In this document: positions 46,295 to 55,339 of the stretch, one piece after another
Layout of the letters: each line of letters begins with the position of its first letter
Numbering within the stretch: position 1 is the first letter of the stretch
Assembly (NCBI GenBank): GCA_963204835.1
Contig: CAUJHJ010000033.1
Location: 1 to 64,000 of the forward strand
DNA length: 64,000 nucleotides
Direction of reading: 5' to 3'
Source of the DNA: Pseudomonadota bacterium
GTDB lineage: Bacteria; Pseudomonadota; Gammaproteobacteria; Steroidobacterales; Steroidobacteraceae
The notes under the pieces: generated by a model
What the model was told of the DNA's origin: nothing
Seen by the model: only the letters and a program-made list of their open reading frames with translations
The model's database searches: none
Position numbers and translations under genes: made by a program

Positions 46295-46554
46295 GCCGAA
46301 CCGTGCATTGCGTCTTCCTGAAGAAGGAGGCACCGGGCCTCGAGCGCGCGCCCTATCCCGGAGCGCTCGGCCAGCGCATCTTCGAATCGGTGTCGAAGGA
46401 GGCCTGGCAGCGCTGGGTCGGCCACCAGACCATGCTGCTCAACGAATACCGCCTCTCGCCGGTCGATCCCAAGGCCCGCAAGTTCCTCGAGGGCGAGATG
46501 GAGAAGTTTTTCTTCGGAGAAGGGTCGGCGACACCCGCGGACTATCGTCCTTGA
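46291..46554 (+). CDS. yggX: YggX, Fe(II)-trafficking / oxidative damage protein
   Basis: An 87-aa protein. The family signature is unmistakable: [20 protein letters not shown], with the conserved Cys, then [20 protein letters not shown]. YggX protects iron-sulfur enzymes from superoxide. Next to mutY, whose cluster is Fe-S, as in many gammaproteobacteria; overlap is ATGA. Confidence 0.95.
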   Translation: MSRTVHCVFLKKEAPGLERAPYPGALGQRIFESVSKEAWQRWVGHQTMLLNEYRLSPVDPKARKFLEGEMEKFFFGEGSATPADYRP

Positions 46555-46559
46555 CGGGC

Positions 46560-47225
46560 ATGACCGACACCGCACTGATCCTCTACGGGCATCCGTTCAG
46601 TTCCTACTGCCAGAAGGTGCTGGTGGCGCTGTACGAGAATGCGACCCCTTTCGGGTTTCGCCAGCTCGGCGGCGACGAGCTCATCCAGGCACAGTTCGCG
46701 GCGTTGTGGCCGCTGAAGCGCATGCCGGTGCTCGTCGACGGTGGGCGCACCGTCGTCGAGTCTTCCGTCATCATCGAGCACCTCGGCGTGCATCGTCCGG
46801 GACCGGTGCGGCTGCTCCCGCCCGATCCGGGCGCGGCGCTCGAAGTGCGCCTGATGGATCGCGTCTTCGACCACTACGTCATGACACCGATGCAGAAAAT
46901 CGTCTTCGACTGCCTGCGACCGGCCGAGCATCGCGACACGCACGGCGTCGCCGAGGCGCGGGCGCTGCTCGATGCAAGCTACACATGGCTCGAGGCGGCG
47001 CTGAAGGGGCGCGAATGGGCGGCGGGTGCCGCGTTCAGCCTCGCCGATTGCGCCGCGGCGCCCGCGCTGTTCTACGCCGACTGGGTGCAGGAAATTCCCG
47101 CGCGGCACGCGATCCTGCGTGCCTATCGCGCGCGGCTGCTGGCGCGGCCCTCATTCGCGCGCGCGGTGGAGGAGGCGCGGCCGTACCGGCACTTCTTCCC
47201 GCCAGGGGCGCCGGACAGGGACTGA
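46560..47225 (+). CDS. Glutathione S-transferase-family protein
   Basis: A 221-aa GST-like protein. N-terminal thioredoxin domain: LILYGHPFSSYCQKVLVAL, with a Ser/Tyr/Cys cluster where the catalytic residue usually sits, MPVLVDGGRTVVESSVIIEHL with cis-Pro and the SS pair; C-terminal helices end AAFSLADCAAAPALFY. The ATG at 46560 follows the yggX stop by five bases. The substrate is unknown; detoxification is likely. Confidence 0.87.
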   Translation: MTDTALILYGHPFSSYCQKVLVALYENATPFGFRQLGGDELIQAQFAALWPLKRMPVLVDGGRTVVESSVIIEHLGVHRPGPVRLLPPDPGAALEVRLMDRVFDHYVMTPMQKIVFDCLRPAEHRDTHGVAEARALLDASYTWLEAALKGREWAAGAAFSLADCAAAPALFYADWVQEIPARHAILRAYRARLLARPSFARAVEEARPYRHFFPPGAPDRD

Positions 47226-47237
47226 GCGGCGCGGCGC

Positions 47238-47783
47238 CTATACGCCCATCGGCCGCCGCTTGTTGCGGAACTGGCGGATGCGAAGGCCGGCGAGCACGAG
47301 CGCTATGCCCAGCACGATCACGAACGCCCCGATGAGCGTCGCCATCGCGAGCGCGCCGGCCGCCGGATTCCTGAGCACGAGCACGCCGAAGAGCAGGCTC
47401 ACCACGCCCGAGAGCGCGAGCCACCACTCGAAGTCGATCTCGCGGTGGAACTTGATCGCCGCGTAGATGTCGAGCAGGCCGCGCACGATCGCCCAGGCGG
47501 CGATGATGACCAGGATCGAAATCGCCGCGACTCCGGGTGCCGCGATGGCCGCGACCCCCGCCGCGACGCTGATGAGGCCGCCCCAGAAAGGCCAGCCGCG
47601 ATTCTTCGCGACCGTGGCGTAATACATGGAGCATGCACCCTCGACGATCCAGAACGCGGCGATCAGCGCGAGGAAGACGAGGACGCTGATGCCCGGCCAG
47701 GCGAGCACGAGGACGCCGAAAAGGATCGCGAGGATCCCGCGCGAGAGCGGCACCCACCAGTAATCGAGCAGCGTCTTTTGCAT
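47238..47783 (-). CDS. HdeD/DUF308 membrane protein
   Basis: A 181-aa protein with six predicted helices in three repeated pairs, typical of the HdeD acid-resistance family: WWVPLSRGILAILFGVLVL, FWGGLISVAAGVAAIAAPGV, WWLALSGVVSLLFGVLVLRN, and a basic C-terminus. It converges on the GST gene with a 12-base gap. Role in acid stress is known for E. coli; here inferred. Confidence 0.85.
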   Translation of the reverse strand: MQKTLLDYWWVPLSRGILAILFGVLVLAWPGISVLVFLALIAAFWIVEGACSMYYATVAKNRGWPFWGGLISVAAGVAAIAAPGVAAISILVIIAAWAIVRGLLDIYAAIKFHREIDFEWWLALSGVVSLLFGVLVLRNPAAGALAMATLIGAFVIVLGIALVLAGLRIRQFRNKRRPMGV

Positions 47784-47893
47784 CGGGACCCGTTTCCTTG
47801 CCGCCCCTCGCGGCCATCGGCCCTAGCATGAACCGGGGGCGGTGGCCCGGGCAAATGGTCCGCTAAGAATCAAGGACTTGGGGGCGTGCACGC

Positions 47894-47922
47894 TTGACGC
47901 CTCGCCCGGGCGCGGCTCTAAT
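47894..47922 (+). promoter_or_regulatory. Sigma70 promoter of tRNA-Phe
   Basis: TTGACG (47894-47899), 17-base spacer, TCTAAT (47917-47922): each hexamer matches consensus at five of six positions. A GC-rich discriminator follows, as usual for stable RNA genes. The rest of the 159-base gap (47784-47942) holds nothing else recognised. Confidence 0.7.
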
Positions 47923-47942
47923 ACGCGGCCCTTCCCGACGGC

Positions 47943-48018
47943 GGCCAGGTAGCTCAGTTGGTAGAGCAGCGGATTGAAAATCCGCGTGTCGTTGGTTCGA
48001 TTCCGACCCTGGCCACCA
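47943..48018 (+). tRNA. tRNA-Phe (anticodon GAA)
   Basis: A complete 76-base cloverleaf with encoded CCA. Acceptor GGCCAGG/CCTGGCC, D arm AGTTGGTAGAGC, anticodon stem GCGGA/TCCGC around TTGAAAA with GAA at 47976-47978, T loop TTCGATT. Strong upstream promoter. Confidence 0.98.
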
Positions 48019-48044
48019 CTTCAGGGCAGCCGCTGCGGGAAGTA

Positions 48045-48497
48045 TCAGGCAACGCCGTCAGGCAACCGGTGCCATTCGAGCACCGTCCCGTCCTCCGGGA
48101 CCTCCACCGGGCCGATGCAGGTGAACCCCAGCTTCTCGAGGATCCGGTGTGACGCATTGCGTTCGGGAAGCGTCCTCGCGAACACCAGCACAGCCTGGTC
48201 GGCTTTCATTGCAATCGAGACGAGACTCGCCGCCATTGCAGTCGAAACGCCCTGCCCCTCGAAGCGCGGGAAAGTGAAGTAGGCGATTTCCACGCAACCG
48301 CGCGCCGGGGCGGATGTGAAGCCGCAGGTACCAACCGCCTCTCCGTCCCGGGTCGCGATGTAGCAGATCCACGGCGGCGCAAAGCCGACCCTGTCGTAAA
48401 GGCCGGCCGTCGCTTCGAGGGCGCCCGCTGCCTCTGCCGGGAGATCGCCGACTTTGGCGTCAGTGACGCCGCCGCGCTGGATGGGGACAAGATCCAT
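48045..48497 (-). CDS. GNAT-family N-acetyltransferase
   Basis: A 150-aa acetyltransferase in the RimJ/RimL-like group. The acetyl-CoA-binding segment is FEGQGVSTAMAASLVSIA (the usual QxxGxG/A site) with preceding beta strand IAYFTFPR and C-terminal NASHRILEKLGFTCIGPVEV. Substrate unknown. It ends 27 bases from tRNA-Phe. Confidence 0.85.
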   Translation of the reverse strand: MDLVPIQRGGVTDAKVGDLPAEAAGALEATAGLYDRVGFAPPWICYIATRDGEAVGTCGFTSAPARGCVEIAYFTFPRFEGQGVSTAMAASLVSIAMKADQAVLVFARTLPERNASHRILEKLGFTCIGPVEVPEDGTVLEWHRLPDGVA

Positions 48498-48530
48498 GAT
48501 GGAGAACCGTGGTGTCGCCCGATGCCTGGA

Positions 48531-48935
48531 TCAGGCCGCGGCCTGCGAAATCTCGGCGTATATCTCGAGGACATTGCCGTCCGGATCGCGGAAGAAGAGC
48601 GTGCGATGGTCCCATGGCTGATCCGTCGGCCCGGAGAGGATGGCGACGCCACGTTCCTTCAGCGTGCTTGCGCAGGTCGTGACTTCATCCGGCGACACCC
48701 GGAAAGCAAGCTGCAGCGAAAGGACACCCTTGGGCGGCGCCGGGTCGTCGAACACAAGGCCGCGTTCGGTCAGCGCGAGGATGTTCGAGCCGACCCGGAA
48801 CTCGACCCACTGCGGCCCAAGCCGCCTGTGCAGCGGAAAGCCCATGGTGGAGCCGTAGAACGCCTGCATGGCGGGCATGTCACGCGCAAAGATCACGGTG
48901 TAGTCGATGCCGCGGACCGGCAGCTTGGGATCCAT
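48531..48935 (-). CDS. VOC-superfamily (glyoxalase-fold) protein
   Basis: A 134-aa protein of paired beta-alpha-beta-beta-beta modules: IDYTVIFARDMPAMQAFYGS opens the first, PWDHRTLFFRDPDGNVLEIY closes the second with the typical metal-side Glu (NVLEIY). Members are dioxygenases, glyoxalases or antibiotic-binding proteins; this one cannot be narrowed. Same strand as, and 33 bases from, the GNAT gene. Confidence 0.85.
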   Translation of the reverse strand: MDPKLPVRGIDYTVIFARDMPAMQAFYGSTMGFPLHRRLGPQWVEFRVGSNILALTERGLVFDDPAPPKGVLSLQLAFRVSPDEVTTCASTLKERGVAILSGPTDQPWDHRTLFFRDPDGNVLEIYAEISQAAA

Positions 48936-48992
48936 CGCCCGGATTCTCCCTGCGTCGTGCCGAAGCTGTCCAGCCGCGCCGGGCGCAGGGGC

Positions 48993-49754
48993 TCAGGCCC
49001 CCTGCGTTCGCGTGGCCTTCACCCGCGCAAGGCGCAGCGACGGCACCAGCATCGGCACCCGCCGGCGGTACTCCGCATACTCGGGATGCGCCGCGATCAG
49101 GTCGCGTTCCTCGAGCTGGATTGCGATGAGGATGTAGGCCGTCGTCATCATCGCAAACAGCAGGTGCGTGACCGACATGTCCGGTGTCGACCAGAAGACG
49201 AGCAGCCAGCCGACGTACAAGGGATGCCGCACGACCCGGTAGGGCGCCGGCGTCACGAAGTTCAGCGCCGTGTACGGTCGGCCGATCAGGTGCAGCCACA
49301 CCTGGCGCAGGCCGAAGAGGTCGAAATGGTTGATCAGGAAGGTTGCGACGAGCACGAGCAGCCAGCCCGTTGCGAAGGCGCCGTACAGCAGCGCGCGCCC
49401 GGTCGGCGATTCCACCTGCCACACCATGCCGCCGAGCGGCTGCCAGAACCAGAAGAGGGCGATCAGGGCGAGGCTCGAGAAGAGCACGTAGGTGCTGCGC
49501 TCGGCGGGTTCCGGCACGACCTTCGTCCACCAGCGCTTGAAGGCGGGCCGCGCCATGAGGCTGTGCTGGACGGCGAACAGCCCGAGCAGCGCGAGATCGA
49601 TGAGCAGCGCCGGGGCGAGCGGCACTTCCCTGGCCGAGTCCATGGCCTTCGGCACCCCGAAGTCGCCAATGAATCCCACGGCATAGAGGAAGGTGGCGAG
49701 GAAGATCGCGTACGAGGCAAGCCCGTAGGCAAAGATGGCGACGCGACTCGGCAT
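48993..49754 (-). CDS. mddA: Methanethiol S-methyltransferase-like membrane protein (MddA / NnrU-ICMT fold)
   Basis: A 253-aa membrane methyltransferase with about six helices. The blocks FAVQHSLMARPAFKRWWTKV, ERSTYVLFSSLALI, TFLINHFDLFGLRQVWLH and the SAM-binding YRVVRHPLYVGWLLVFWSTP match the MddA family, which makes dimethyl sulfide from methanethiol. The start at 49754 follows GGAGGGAT; the longer frame to 49889 has no membrane-like start. Function by family, not proven here. Confidence 0.82.
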   Translation of the reverse strand: MPSRVAIFAYGLASYAIFLATFLYAVGFIGDFGVPKAMDSAREVPLAPALLIDLALLGLFAVQHSLMARPAFKRWWTKVVPEPAERSTYVLFSSLALIALFWFWQPLGGMVWQVESPTGRALLYGAFATGWLLVLVATFLINHFDLFGLRQVWLHLIGRPYTALNFVTPAPYRVVRHPLYVGWLLVFWSTPDMSVTHLLFAMMTTAYILIAIQLEERDLIAAHPEYAEYRRRVPMLVPSLRLARVKATRTQGA

Positions 49755-49870
49755 GATGGATCCCTCCGCGGCTTGCGCGCCGCTCTTGATGCCCGAAGAA
49801 TAGGTACTGCCCGCCGGGCAATCCCGGGGAAACGCCGGGATTTGGCCGGGGAGTGACGGGAAGTCCATCG

Positions 49871-51517
49871 ATGCACGAGTCCGTGACATTCGGTTCCTGC
49901 CGGTTCGAGCCCGTCACGCAGCGGCTCTGGTCGGGCGCGCGCGAGGTAAAGCTCACGCCCAAGGCCGCCACGGTGCTCGCGATCCTGTTGCGGCGCGCCG
50001 GCGAGCCTGTTTCGAAGCGGGAGCTGTTCGCCGAGGGCTGGCGGGACACGATCGTCAGCGACGATGCCCTCGTCACCTGTGTGCAGGAGCTGCGCAAGGC
50101 GCTCGGCGACGATGCCCGCGAACCCCGCTACATCGAGACGCGGCACCGTTCGGGCTATCGCTTCATTGCACCCGTCACGCCGGCTGCGCTCACCGCTGCG
50201 GCGTCACCGGCGCCCGTGGCCGCGCTGCCCGCTGTCGCGGCCATCGCGGTCCTGCCCTTCGCCGACATGAGCCCGGGCCGCGACCAGGAGTACTTCTGCG
50301 ATGGGCTCTCCGAAGAGTTGATCGACGCGCTGAGCCACGTCGATGGGCTGAGGGTTGCGGCACGCAGTGCGTCGTTCCGGTTTCGCGGCGCCGGCGTCGA
50401 TCTCGCCGAGGCGGGGCGCCAGCTCGGTGTCGGCTCGATCGTCGAGGGCAGCGTGCGCAAGGCGGGCGACCGGCTGCGCATCACGGTGCAGCTCATCGAT
50501 GTCGCGAGCGGCTTTCACCGCTGGTCGCAGCGCTTCGATCGCAAGCTTGGCGACATCTTCGCGATCCAGGACGAGATCGCGGCGAGCGTCGCGACCACCT
50601 TGCGAGGCGGGGAACTGACGGGACCCGAGCAGCGGGCGCTGCGGCGCCCGGCGACGGGTGCGGAGCCGTACGAATACTTCCTGCGCGGGCGCCAGAGCCT
50701 GCATCGCATGCGACGCCCCGACCTTGAGCGCAGCTGTGAGATGTTCTCCCAGGCGATCGACCTGGATGCGAACTATGCGCCCGCGTGGGCGGGCCTCGCG
50801 ACCGTCCACGCCCTGCTCTATGAATGGTGGGGATCGAATCAAGGGGACCTCGTTCGCGCGGACCAGGCCAGCGAGACGGCGATGCGCCTCGCGCCGCAGC
50901 TCGCGGACGCGCATGTCGCCCGCGGCCTTGCGCTTGCCCAGCATCGGCGCTACGAGGACGCGTTCGTGCAGTTCGAGGCGGGGATCCGCATCAATCCGAA
51001 TCTTTACGACGCCTGCTACTACTATGGGCGCGCCTGCTTCGCGAGTGGCGCCATCGAGCGCTCGGCCGAGCTGTTCGGGCGCGCCGCCGAGCTCAATCCA
51101 GAGGATTTCCAGAGCCGCTTCCTGATGGGCCAGTCGCTGTCCATGCTGGGCCGGCACGAGGAGGCGCAGCGTGCGAATCGTGACAGCCTCGCGCGGGCGG
51201 AGCGGGCCCTCGCGCTCAACCCCGATGACGGGCGCGTGCTGGCACTGGGTTCGGGCGCGTTGCAGTACGACGGCCAGGTCGAGCGTGCGCGGCAATGGGC
51301 GCAACGCGCGCTCGAGGTTGACGCGAACGACATGAACGCACTGCTGAACGCGGCCTGCCTCCACGCCAAGCTCGGCGAGAAGGAGCGGGCGCTCGAACTA
51401 CTCGAACGCGCCTGCGGCCGCGGATGGGGCAAGAGGGACTGGATCGAGAACGATCCGGACTACGATCGCCTGCGCGACGATCCGCGCTTCCAGGCGCTGA
51501 TGGCCAAGTTGAGCTGA
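49871..51517 (+). CDS. CadC-like winged-helix transcription regulator with TPR domain
   Basis: A 548-aa regulator. Residues about 1-100 are an OmpR/PhoB-type winged helix (LTPKAATVLAILLRRAGEPV, SDDALVTCVQELRKAL, RYIETRHRSGYRFIA). Then comes an FlgO/adenylate-cyclase-associated domain (AVLPFADMSPGRDQEYFCDG, SIVEGSVRKAGDRLRITVQL) and about six TPR repeats (from about 270). No membrane helix is apparent, unlike CadC. The start is the ATG at 49871, though a GTG at 49853 is in frame. Effector and targets unknown. Confidence 0.82.
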   Translation: MHESVTFGSCRFEPVTQRLWSGAREVKLTPKAATVLAILLRRAGEPVSKRELFAEGWRDTIVSDDALVTCVQELRKALGDDAREPRYIETRHRSGYRFIAPVTPAALTAAASPAPVAALPAVAAIAVLPFADMSPGRDQEYFCDGLSEELIDALSHVDGLRVAARSASFRFRGAGVDLAEAGRQLGVGSIVEGSVRKAGDRLRITVQLIDVASGFHRWSQRFDRKLGDIFAIQDEIAASVATTLRGGELTGPEQRALRRPATGAEPYEYFLRGRQSLHRMRRPDLERSCEMFSQAIDLDANYAPAWAGLATVHALLYEWWGSNQGDLVRADQASETAMRLAPQLADAHVARGLALAQHRRYEDAFVQFEAGIRINPNLYDACYYYGRACFASGAIERSAELFGRAAELNPEDFQSRFLMGQSLSMLGRHEEAQRANRDSLARAERALALNPDDGRVLALGSGALQYDGQVERARQWAQRALEVDANDMNALLNAACLHAKLGEKERALELLERACGRGWGKRDWIENDPDYDRLRDDPRFQALMAKLS

Positions 51518-51535
51518 CCCCGGAGGATATTTGAC

Positions 51536-53053
51536 ATGGCAAAGCACACCCGCAGGGACTTCGTCGCCACCACCGTCGGCGCCACCGCGGCGCTCTGGGC
51601 CGCCGCGCAGGCCGCCCCGGGAACGCCCGGCAAGGACCTCAAGGCCGTCTACGACGAGATCGAGCGCCGCCACGACGAGACCATCGCGCGCCTGCGGGAA
51701 TGGATCCGCCAGCCGTCGATCGCCGCGGAAGACACCGGCATGCGGGAGGGCGCCGAACTCACCAGGCGGCTCGCGCTCGACGCGGGCTTCCAGCACGCGG
51801 AGGTCGTCGCCACGAAGGGTGCGCCCAGTGTCTTTGCGACGCTCGATGCCGGCGCGAAGCGGACGCTCGGCCTCTACTTCATGTACGACGTGAAGCAGGT
51901 CGATCCCGCCGAGTGGAGCTCGCCCCCCTGGGAGGGGCGCCTTGTCGAGAAGCCGGGGCTCGGCACCGTGCTGATGGGCCGCGCCGCGACCAACCAGAAG
52001 GGCCCGCAGGCGGCGTTGCTTGCCGCACTGCATGCCATCCGCGCCGCGGGGCGCAAGCTGCCGGTCAATCTCGTGCTGGTCGCCGAGGGCGAGGAAGAAA
52101 TCGGTTCGCCGAATTTCGCCCAGGTCGTGCACGACACGCCGCGGGTCCGCCAGGCCCTGGAAAAGTGCCTGGGCATTTTCATGCCGAGCCACTCGCAGGA
52201 CCTTGATGGCAGCGTCACGATCTCGCTCGGCTCCAAGGGCGACATCGAATGCGAGCTGGTCGCGAGCGGCGAAAAATGGGGCCGCGGCCCCACGCGCGAC
52301 GTGCACTCGAGCGTGGCGGCGCAACTCGACCAGCCGGCCTGGCACCTGGTGCAGGCGCTCGACACGCTGGTCACGCCGCAGGGCGATCCGGCGATCGACG
52401 GCTTCTTCGAGCATGTGCGCCCGCTCACGAAGGAGGAGCACGCGATGCTCGACATCCTCGCGCGCCGCACGGACGAGAAGTCCGCGCTCGAAGCCGTGGG
52501 CGCCAGGGTCTGGGCGCGCAATGCGAACTGGCGCCAGGCGCTCGAGGACTATGTCTCGCGGCCGACGCTCACCATCGAGGGCCTCGTCGGCGGCTACGGC
52601 GGCCCCGGCGGCAAGACCGTCCAGCCGCACCGGATGACGGCAAAACTCGACATGCGACTCGTTCCCGACATGACGCCCGAGGACATCATGGCGAAGCTCG
52701 CCGCGCACCTCGCGAAGCGCGGCTTCGGAGACATCGAGATCGTGAAGAACGGTGGCTTCAATTATGTGACGTCGACGCCCGCCGATTCGAGGCTGATCCT
52801 GGCTGAGAAGAGCGTGTACCAGCAGTACGGCATCGATGCGATGCTGTTGCCGCGCATGGGCGGCTCCTGGCCGGGCTCGCTGTTCACCGCCGCACCGCTC
52901 AACCTGCCCGCGGGGCATTTCGGCCTGGGCTACGGCGATCGCGCGCACGCGCCCGACGAATTCTGCCTGGTCGACTCGAAGAACCCGAAGTTGCACGGCA
53001 TGAATGACATGGTGCGTTCCTGCGTCGACTACCTGTACGCGCTGGCGGGCTGA
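51536..53053 (+). CDS. Tat-exported M20-family peptidase homologue with altered metal ligands
   Basis: A 505-aa protein of the M20 peptidase fold, with twin-arginine signal HTRRDFVATTVGATAALWAA. The fold is clear, but several zinc ligands of known M20 dipeptidases are changed: the HYDVQP motif reads MYDVKQVDP (His to Met) and the bridging Asp of D-x-KG reads N in TNQKGPQAA. The catalytic Glu pair EGEEEIGS and the last His (DRAHAPDEF) are kept, and the usual Asp ligand region shows SHSQDLDG. Preceded by the TPR regulator 18 bases upstream. It may be a real variant subfamily or a non-peptidase. Confidence 0.8.
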   Translation: MAKHTRRDFVATTVGATAALWAAAQAAPGTPGKDLKAVYDEIERRHDETIARLREWIRQPSIAAEDTGMREGAELTRRLALDAGFQHAEVVATKGAPSVFATLDAGAKRTLGLYFMYDVKQVDPAEWSSPPWEGRLVEKPGLGTVLMGRAATNQKGPQAALLAALHAIRAAGRKLPVNLVLVAEGEEEIGSPNFAQVVHDTPRVRQALEKCLGIFMPSHSQDLDGSVTISLGSKGDIECELVASGEKWGRGPTRDVHSSVAAQLDQPAWHLVQALDTLVTPQGDPAIDGFFEHVRPLTKEEHAMLDILARRTDEKSALEAVGARVWARNANWRQALEDYVSRPTLTIEGLVGGYGGPGGKTVQPHRMTAKLDMRLVPDMTPEDIMAKLAAHLAKRGFGDIEIVKNGGFNYVTSTPADSRLILAEKSVYQQYGIDAMLLPRMGGSWPGSLFTAAPLNLPAGHFGLGYGDRAHAPDEFCLVDSKNPKLHGMNDMVRSCVDYLYALAG

Positions 53054-53145
53054 CGCCGCCGCCTTTGCCGTTTTCGCGCCGGTTGTCGTAGCATCCCGGG
53101 GGCGGCCCTGGGGGTGTGGATCGGGGGCACGAGGCGACCCATGCG

Positions 53146-54723
53146 ATGAGCAAGAGGTCTGCTACGGTTCTGGCGCTTGTCCTTGCGTTGCTCGCCATCG
53201 CGGCGACCACCCTTTTCTCCGTTCACCTGGCGCGCAGGCAGGGACTCGAGTTCGAGACCGGTCGCGTGCTCGGCTACGCGCGCGACGTGTTGCGCAGCTC
53301 GGACATCGCCGCCGACCAGTTCGTCAATGCCGTGGCCATGCTCGAAGCCCATCGCAGCGCGCAGCCCTGCTCCGACACGATTGTCGCGGTCATGCGGGGC
53401 CTCAGTCTCATATCGAGCAATCTCAAGGCGGTGGGTTACGTCGCGGGCGATCGCCTGATGTGCTCGTCGCTGGGCAAGTTCGCCGAGGGATTGCCGCTCG
53501 GCCCCGTCGACACGATAACCGACAGGGGCGTCGCCCTGCGGCTCGACGTGGCGCTCGAGTTTGCGGGGGGCAAGCGGTTCACCGTGGCCGAGCGCGACGG
53601 TTACGCCGCGATCGTCCCCCGGGACATGGCGATCGATACCACCACCCGCCAGCCGAATGTGTTGCTGGCCACCTTCACGCCGGGAACCGGGGAGCTGCGC
53701 TCGTCCCGCGGTGCCGTGAAGCGAGAATGGATCGACGCGCTGGGCAAAGGCACGGAGACGAGCTTCGTCGACGGCACGCATCTCGTGGCCGTCGTCAGGT
53801 CGAAGCAGTATGCGAACGGGGCGATCGCGGCACTGCCGCTTGCCAACCTGGAGCGCCAGGTGCGTGCGAGCGAAATGCTGCTGGTTCCAGTGGGCGTGGT
53901 CGCCGGGATCGTGCTCGCGCTCGCCATCCTGTACTTCGCGCGCATGCAGCTGGCGCTGCCCGCCATCCTGAAGGTGGCGCTGCGACGCCACGAGTTCTTC
54001 GTGAACTACCAGCCCATCGTCGACCTGCAGACCGGCCGATGGGTTGGCGCGGAAGCCTTGATTCGCTGGCGGCGCCATACCGGCGAGATGGTGCGGCCCG
54101 ACCTGTTCATTCCAGCCGCCGAGGATGCGGGCCTGATCCGGCTCATCACGGCGCGGGTCATCCAGCTCGTCACCCGCGACGTGGCCGGCCTGTTCGAGCG
54201 CCACGCGCAGTTTCACATCGGCATCAATCTCTCGTCGGAGGACCTGCACGACGAAGCCACGATCGAGCGCCTGCGCCGGCTTGCGGCCGATACCCGGGCC
54301 AGCGCGGGCAACCTGGTCATCGAAGCGAGCGAGCGCGGGCTTGCGGAGCCGCAGGTCGCGGGCGCGATCGTGCGCGAGCTGCGCGCCAGCGGGCTGCACG
54401 TGGCGATCGATGACTTCGGTACCGGCTATTCGAGCCTGTCCTATCTCGAGCGCTTCGAATTCGACTACCTGAAGATCGACAAATCGTTCATCGACACCAT
54501 CGGCACCGGTGCCGCCACCAGCCAGGTGGTGCTGCACATCATCGAGATGGCCAAGGCGCTGAAGCTCAAGATCGTCGCCGAGGGCGTCGAAACGCGGGCG
54601 CAGGCCGATTTCCTGCGCGAACGCGGCGTCCAGTACGCACAGGGGTGGCTGTACGGCAAGCCCATGTCCTGCGAGGAACTGCGCGCCGGACTGGCCGCGG
54701 GCAACGCCGCGACCGCCGGATAG
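53146..54723 (+). CDS. CSS-motif EAL cyclic-di-GMP phosphodiesterase
   Basis: A 525-aa inner-membrane enzyme. Two membrane helices (about 8-28 and 244-262) flank a periplasmic CSS-motif domain (DRLMCSSLG at about 112) that senses redox through disulfides in relatives. The cytosolic EAL domain keeps its active-site residues: AEALIRW, the metal-site Asn in INLSSEDL, the E in VIEASERG, DDFGTGYSSLSYL, the Lys in LKIDKSF and the second Glu in VAEGVET, so it should hydrolyse c-di-GMP. An in-frame GTG at 53116 is an alternative start. Confidence 0.9.
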   Translation: MSKRSATVLALVLALLAIAATTLFSVHLARRQGLEFETGRVLGYARDVLRSSDIAADQFVNAVAMLEAHRSAQPCSDTIVAVMRGLSLISSNLKAVGYVAGDRLMCSSLGKFAEGLPLGPVDTITDRGVALRLDVALEFAGGKRFTVAERDGYAAIVPRDMAIDTTTRQPNVLLATFTPGTGELRSSRGAVKREWIDALGKGTETSFVDGTHLVAVVRSKQYANGAIAALPLANLERQVRASEMLLVPVGVVAGIVLALAILYFARMQLALPAILKVALRRHEFFVNYQPIVDLQTGRWVGAEALIRWRRHTGEMVRPDLFIPAAEDAGLIRLITARVIQLVTRDVAGLFERHAQFHIGINLSSEDLHDEATIERLRRLAADTRASAGNLVIEASERGLAEPQVAGAIVRELRASGLHVAIDDFGTGYSSLSYLERFEFDYLKIDKSFIDTIGTGAATSQVVLHIIEMAKALKLKIVAEGVETRAQADFLRERGVQYAQGWLYGKPMSCEELRAGLAAGNAATAG

Positions 54724-54769
54724 CCGTCACCCGGTGCGGTCGCGGGCTCCGCATGGCAGGATACCCGCC

Positions 54770-55330
54770 ATGGACCTGCTACCCCACACGCCGCTTGCCC
54801 GGCTCAGCCGCCAACAACTTCCAGCGCACATGCAACAGGCGTGGGACGCGGCCCTCGCGCTGCACGGCGACACCACGTTCATCGAAGTCTTCGGCCAGGC
54901 GCCGCAGGCCTACGACTGGTACCTGCACGAGTTCTACCGCAAGTTCTTCTATTCGGGTCGCATCGAGCGCAGCGTGGTCGAGCTCGTGCGGCTGCGACTC
55001 GCGAACATCCACGGCTGCGCCTTCTGCAACCGCTCAGACACGCTGGCGGCGCTCGCGGGCGGCGTGCCGCAGGCGCAGATCGATGCGCTCGCGAACTACG
55101 AGGAAGGCCCCTTCAATGAGCGCGAGAAGGGCGCGCTCGCGCTCGCCGACGTGATGGCGCTGACCAACACCCGCGGCCGCATCACGCCGGAACTGCATGC
55201 CCGGCTTGCCACGCAGTTCAGCGACGGCGAGCTCGTCGAACTCGGGGTCATGATGGCAATGCTGTGCGGCATGGCCAAGATGATCTTTGCGTTCGACCTC
55301 GTGGAGAAAATGCCGACCTGCCCGCTGTAG
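54770..55330 (+). CDS. Carboxymuconolactone decarboxylase/AhpD-like protein
   Basis: A 186-aa all-helical protein of the CMD superfamily. The redox motif HGCAFCNRSDT (CxxC plus an upstream His) is that of the AhpD peroxidase branch; SVVELVRLRLANIHG precedes it. The ATG at 54770 begins MDLLPHTPLARLS. It lies between the EAL gene and the convergent JmjC gene. Role in peroxide or aromatic metabolism cannot be fixed. Confidence 0.85.
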   Translation: MDLLPHTPLARLSRQQLPAHMQQAWDAALALHGDTTFIEVFGQAPQAYDWYLHEFYRKFFYSGRIERSVVELVRLRLANIHGCAFCNRSDTLAALAGGVPQAQIDALANYEEGPFNEREKGALALADVMALTNTRGRITPELHARLATQFSDGELVELGVMMAMLCGMAKMIFAFDLVEKMPTCPL

Positions 55331-55339
55331 GCTGCCGGC

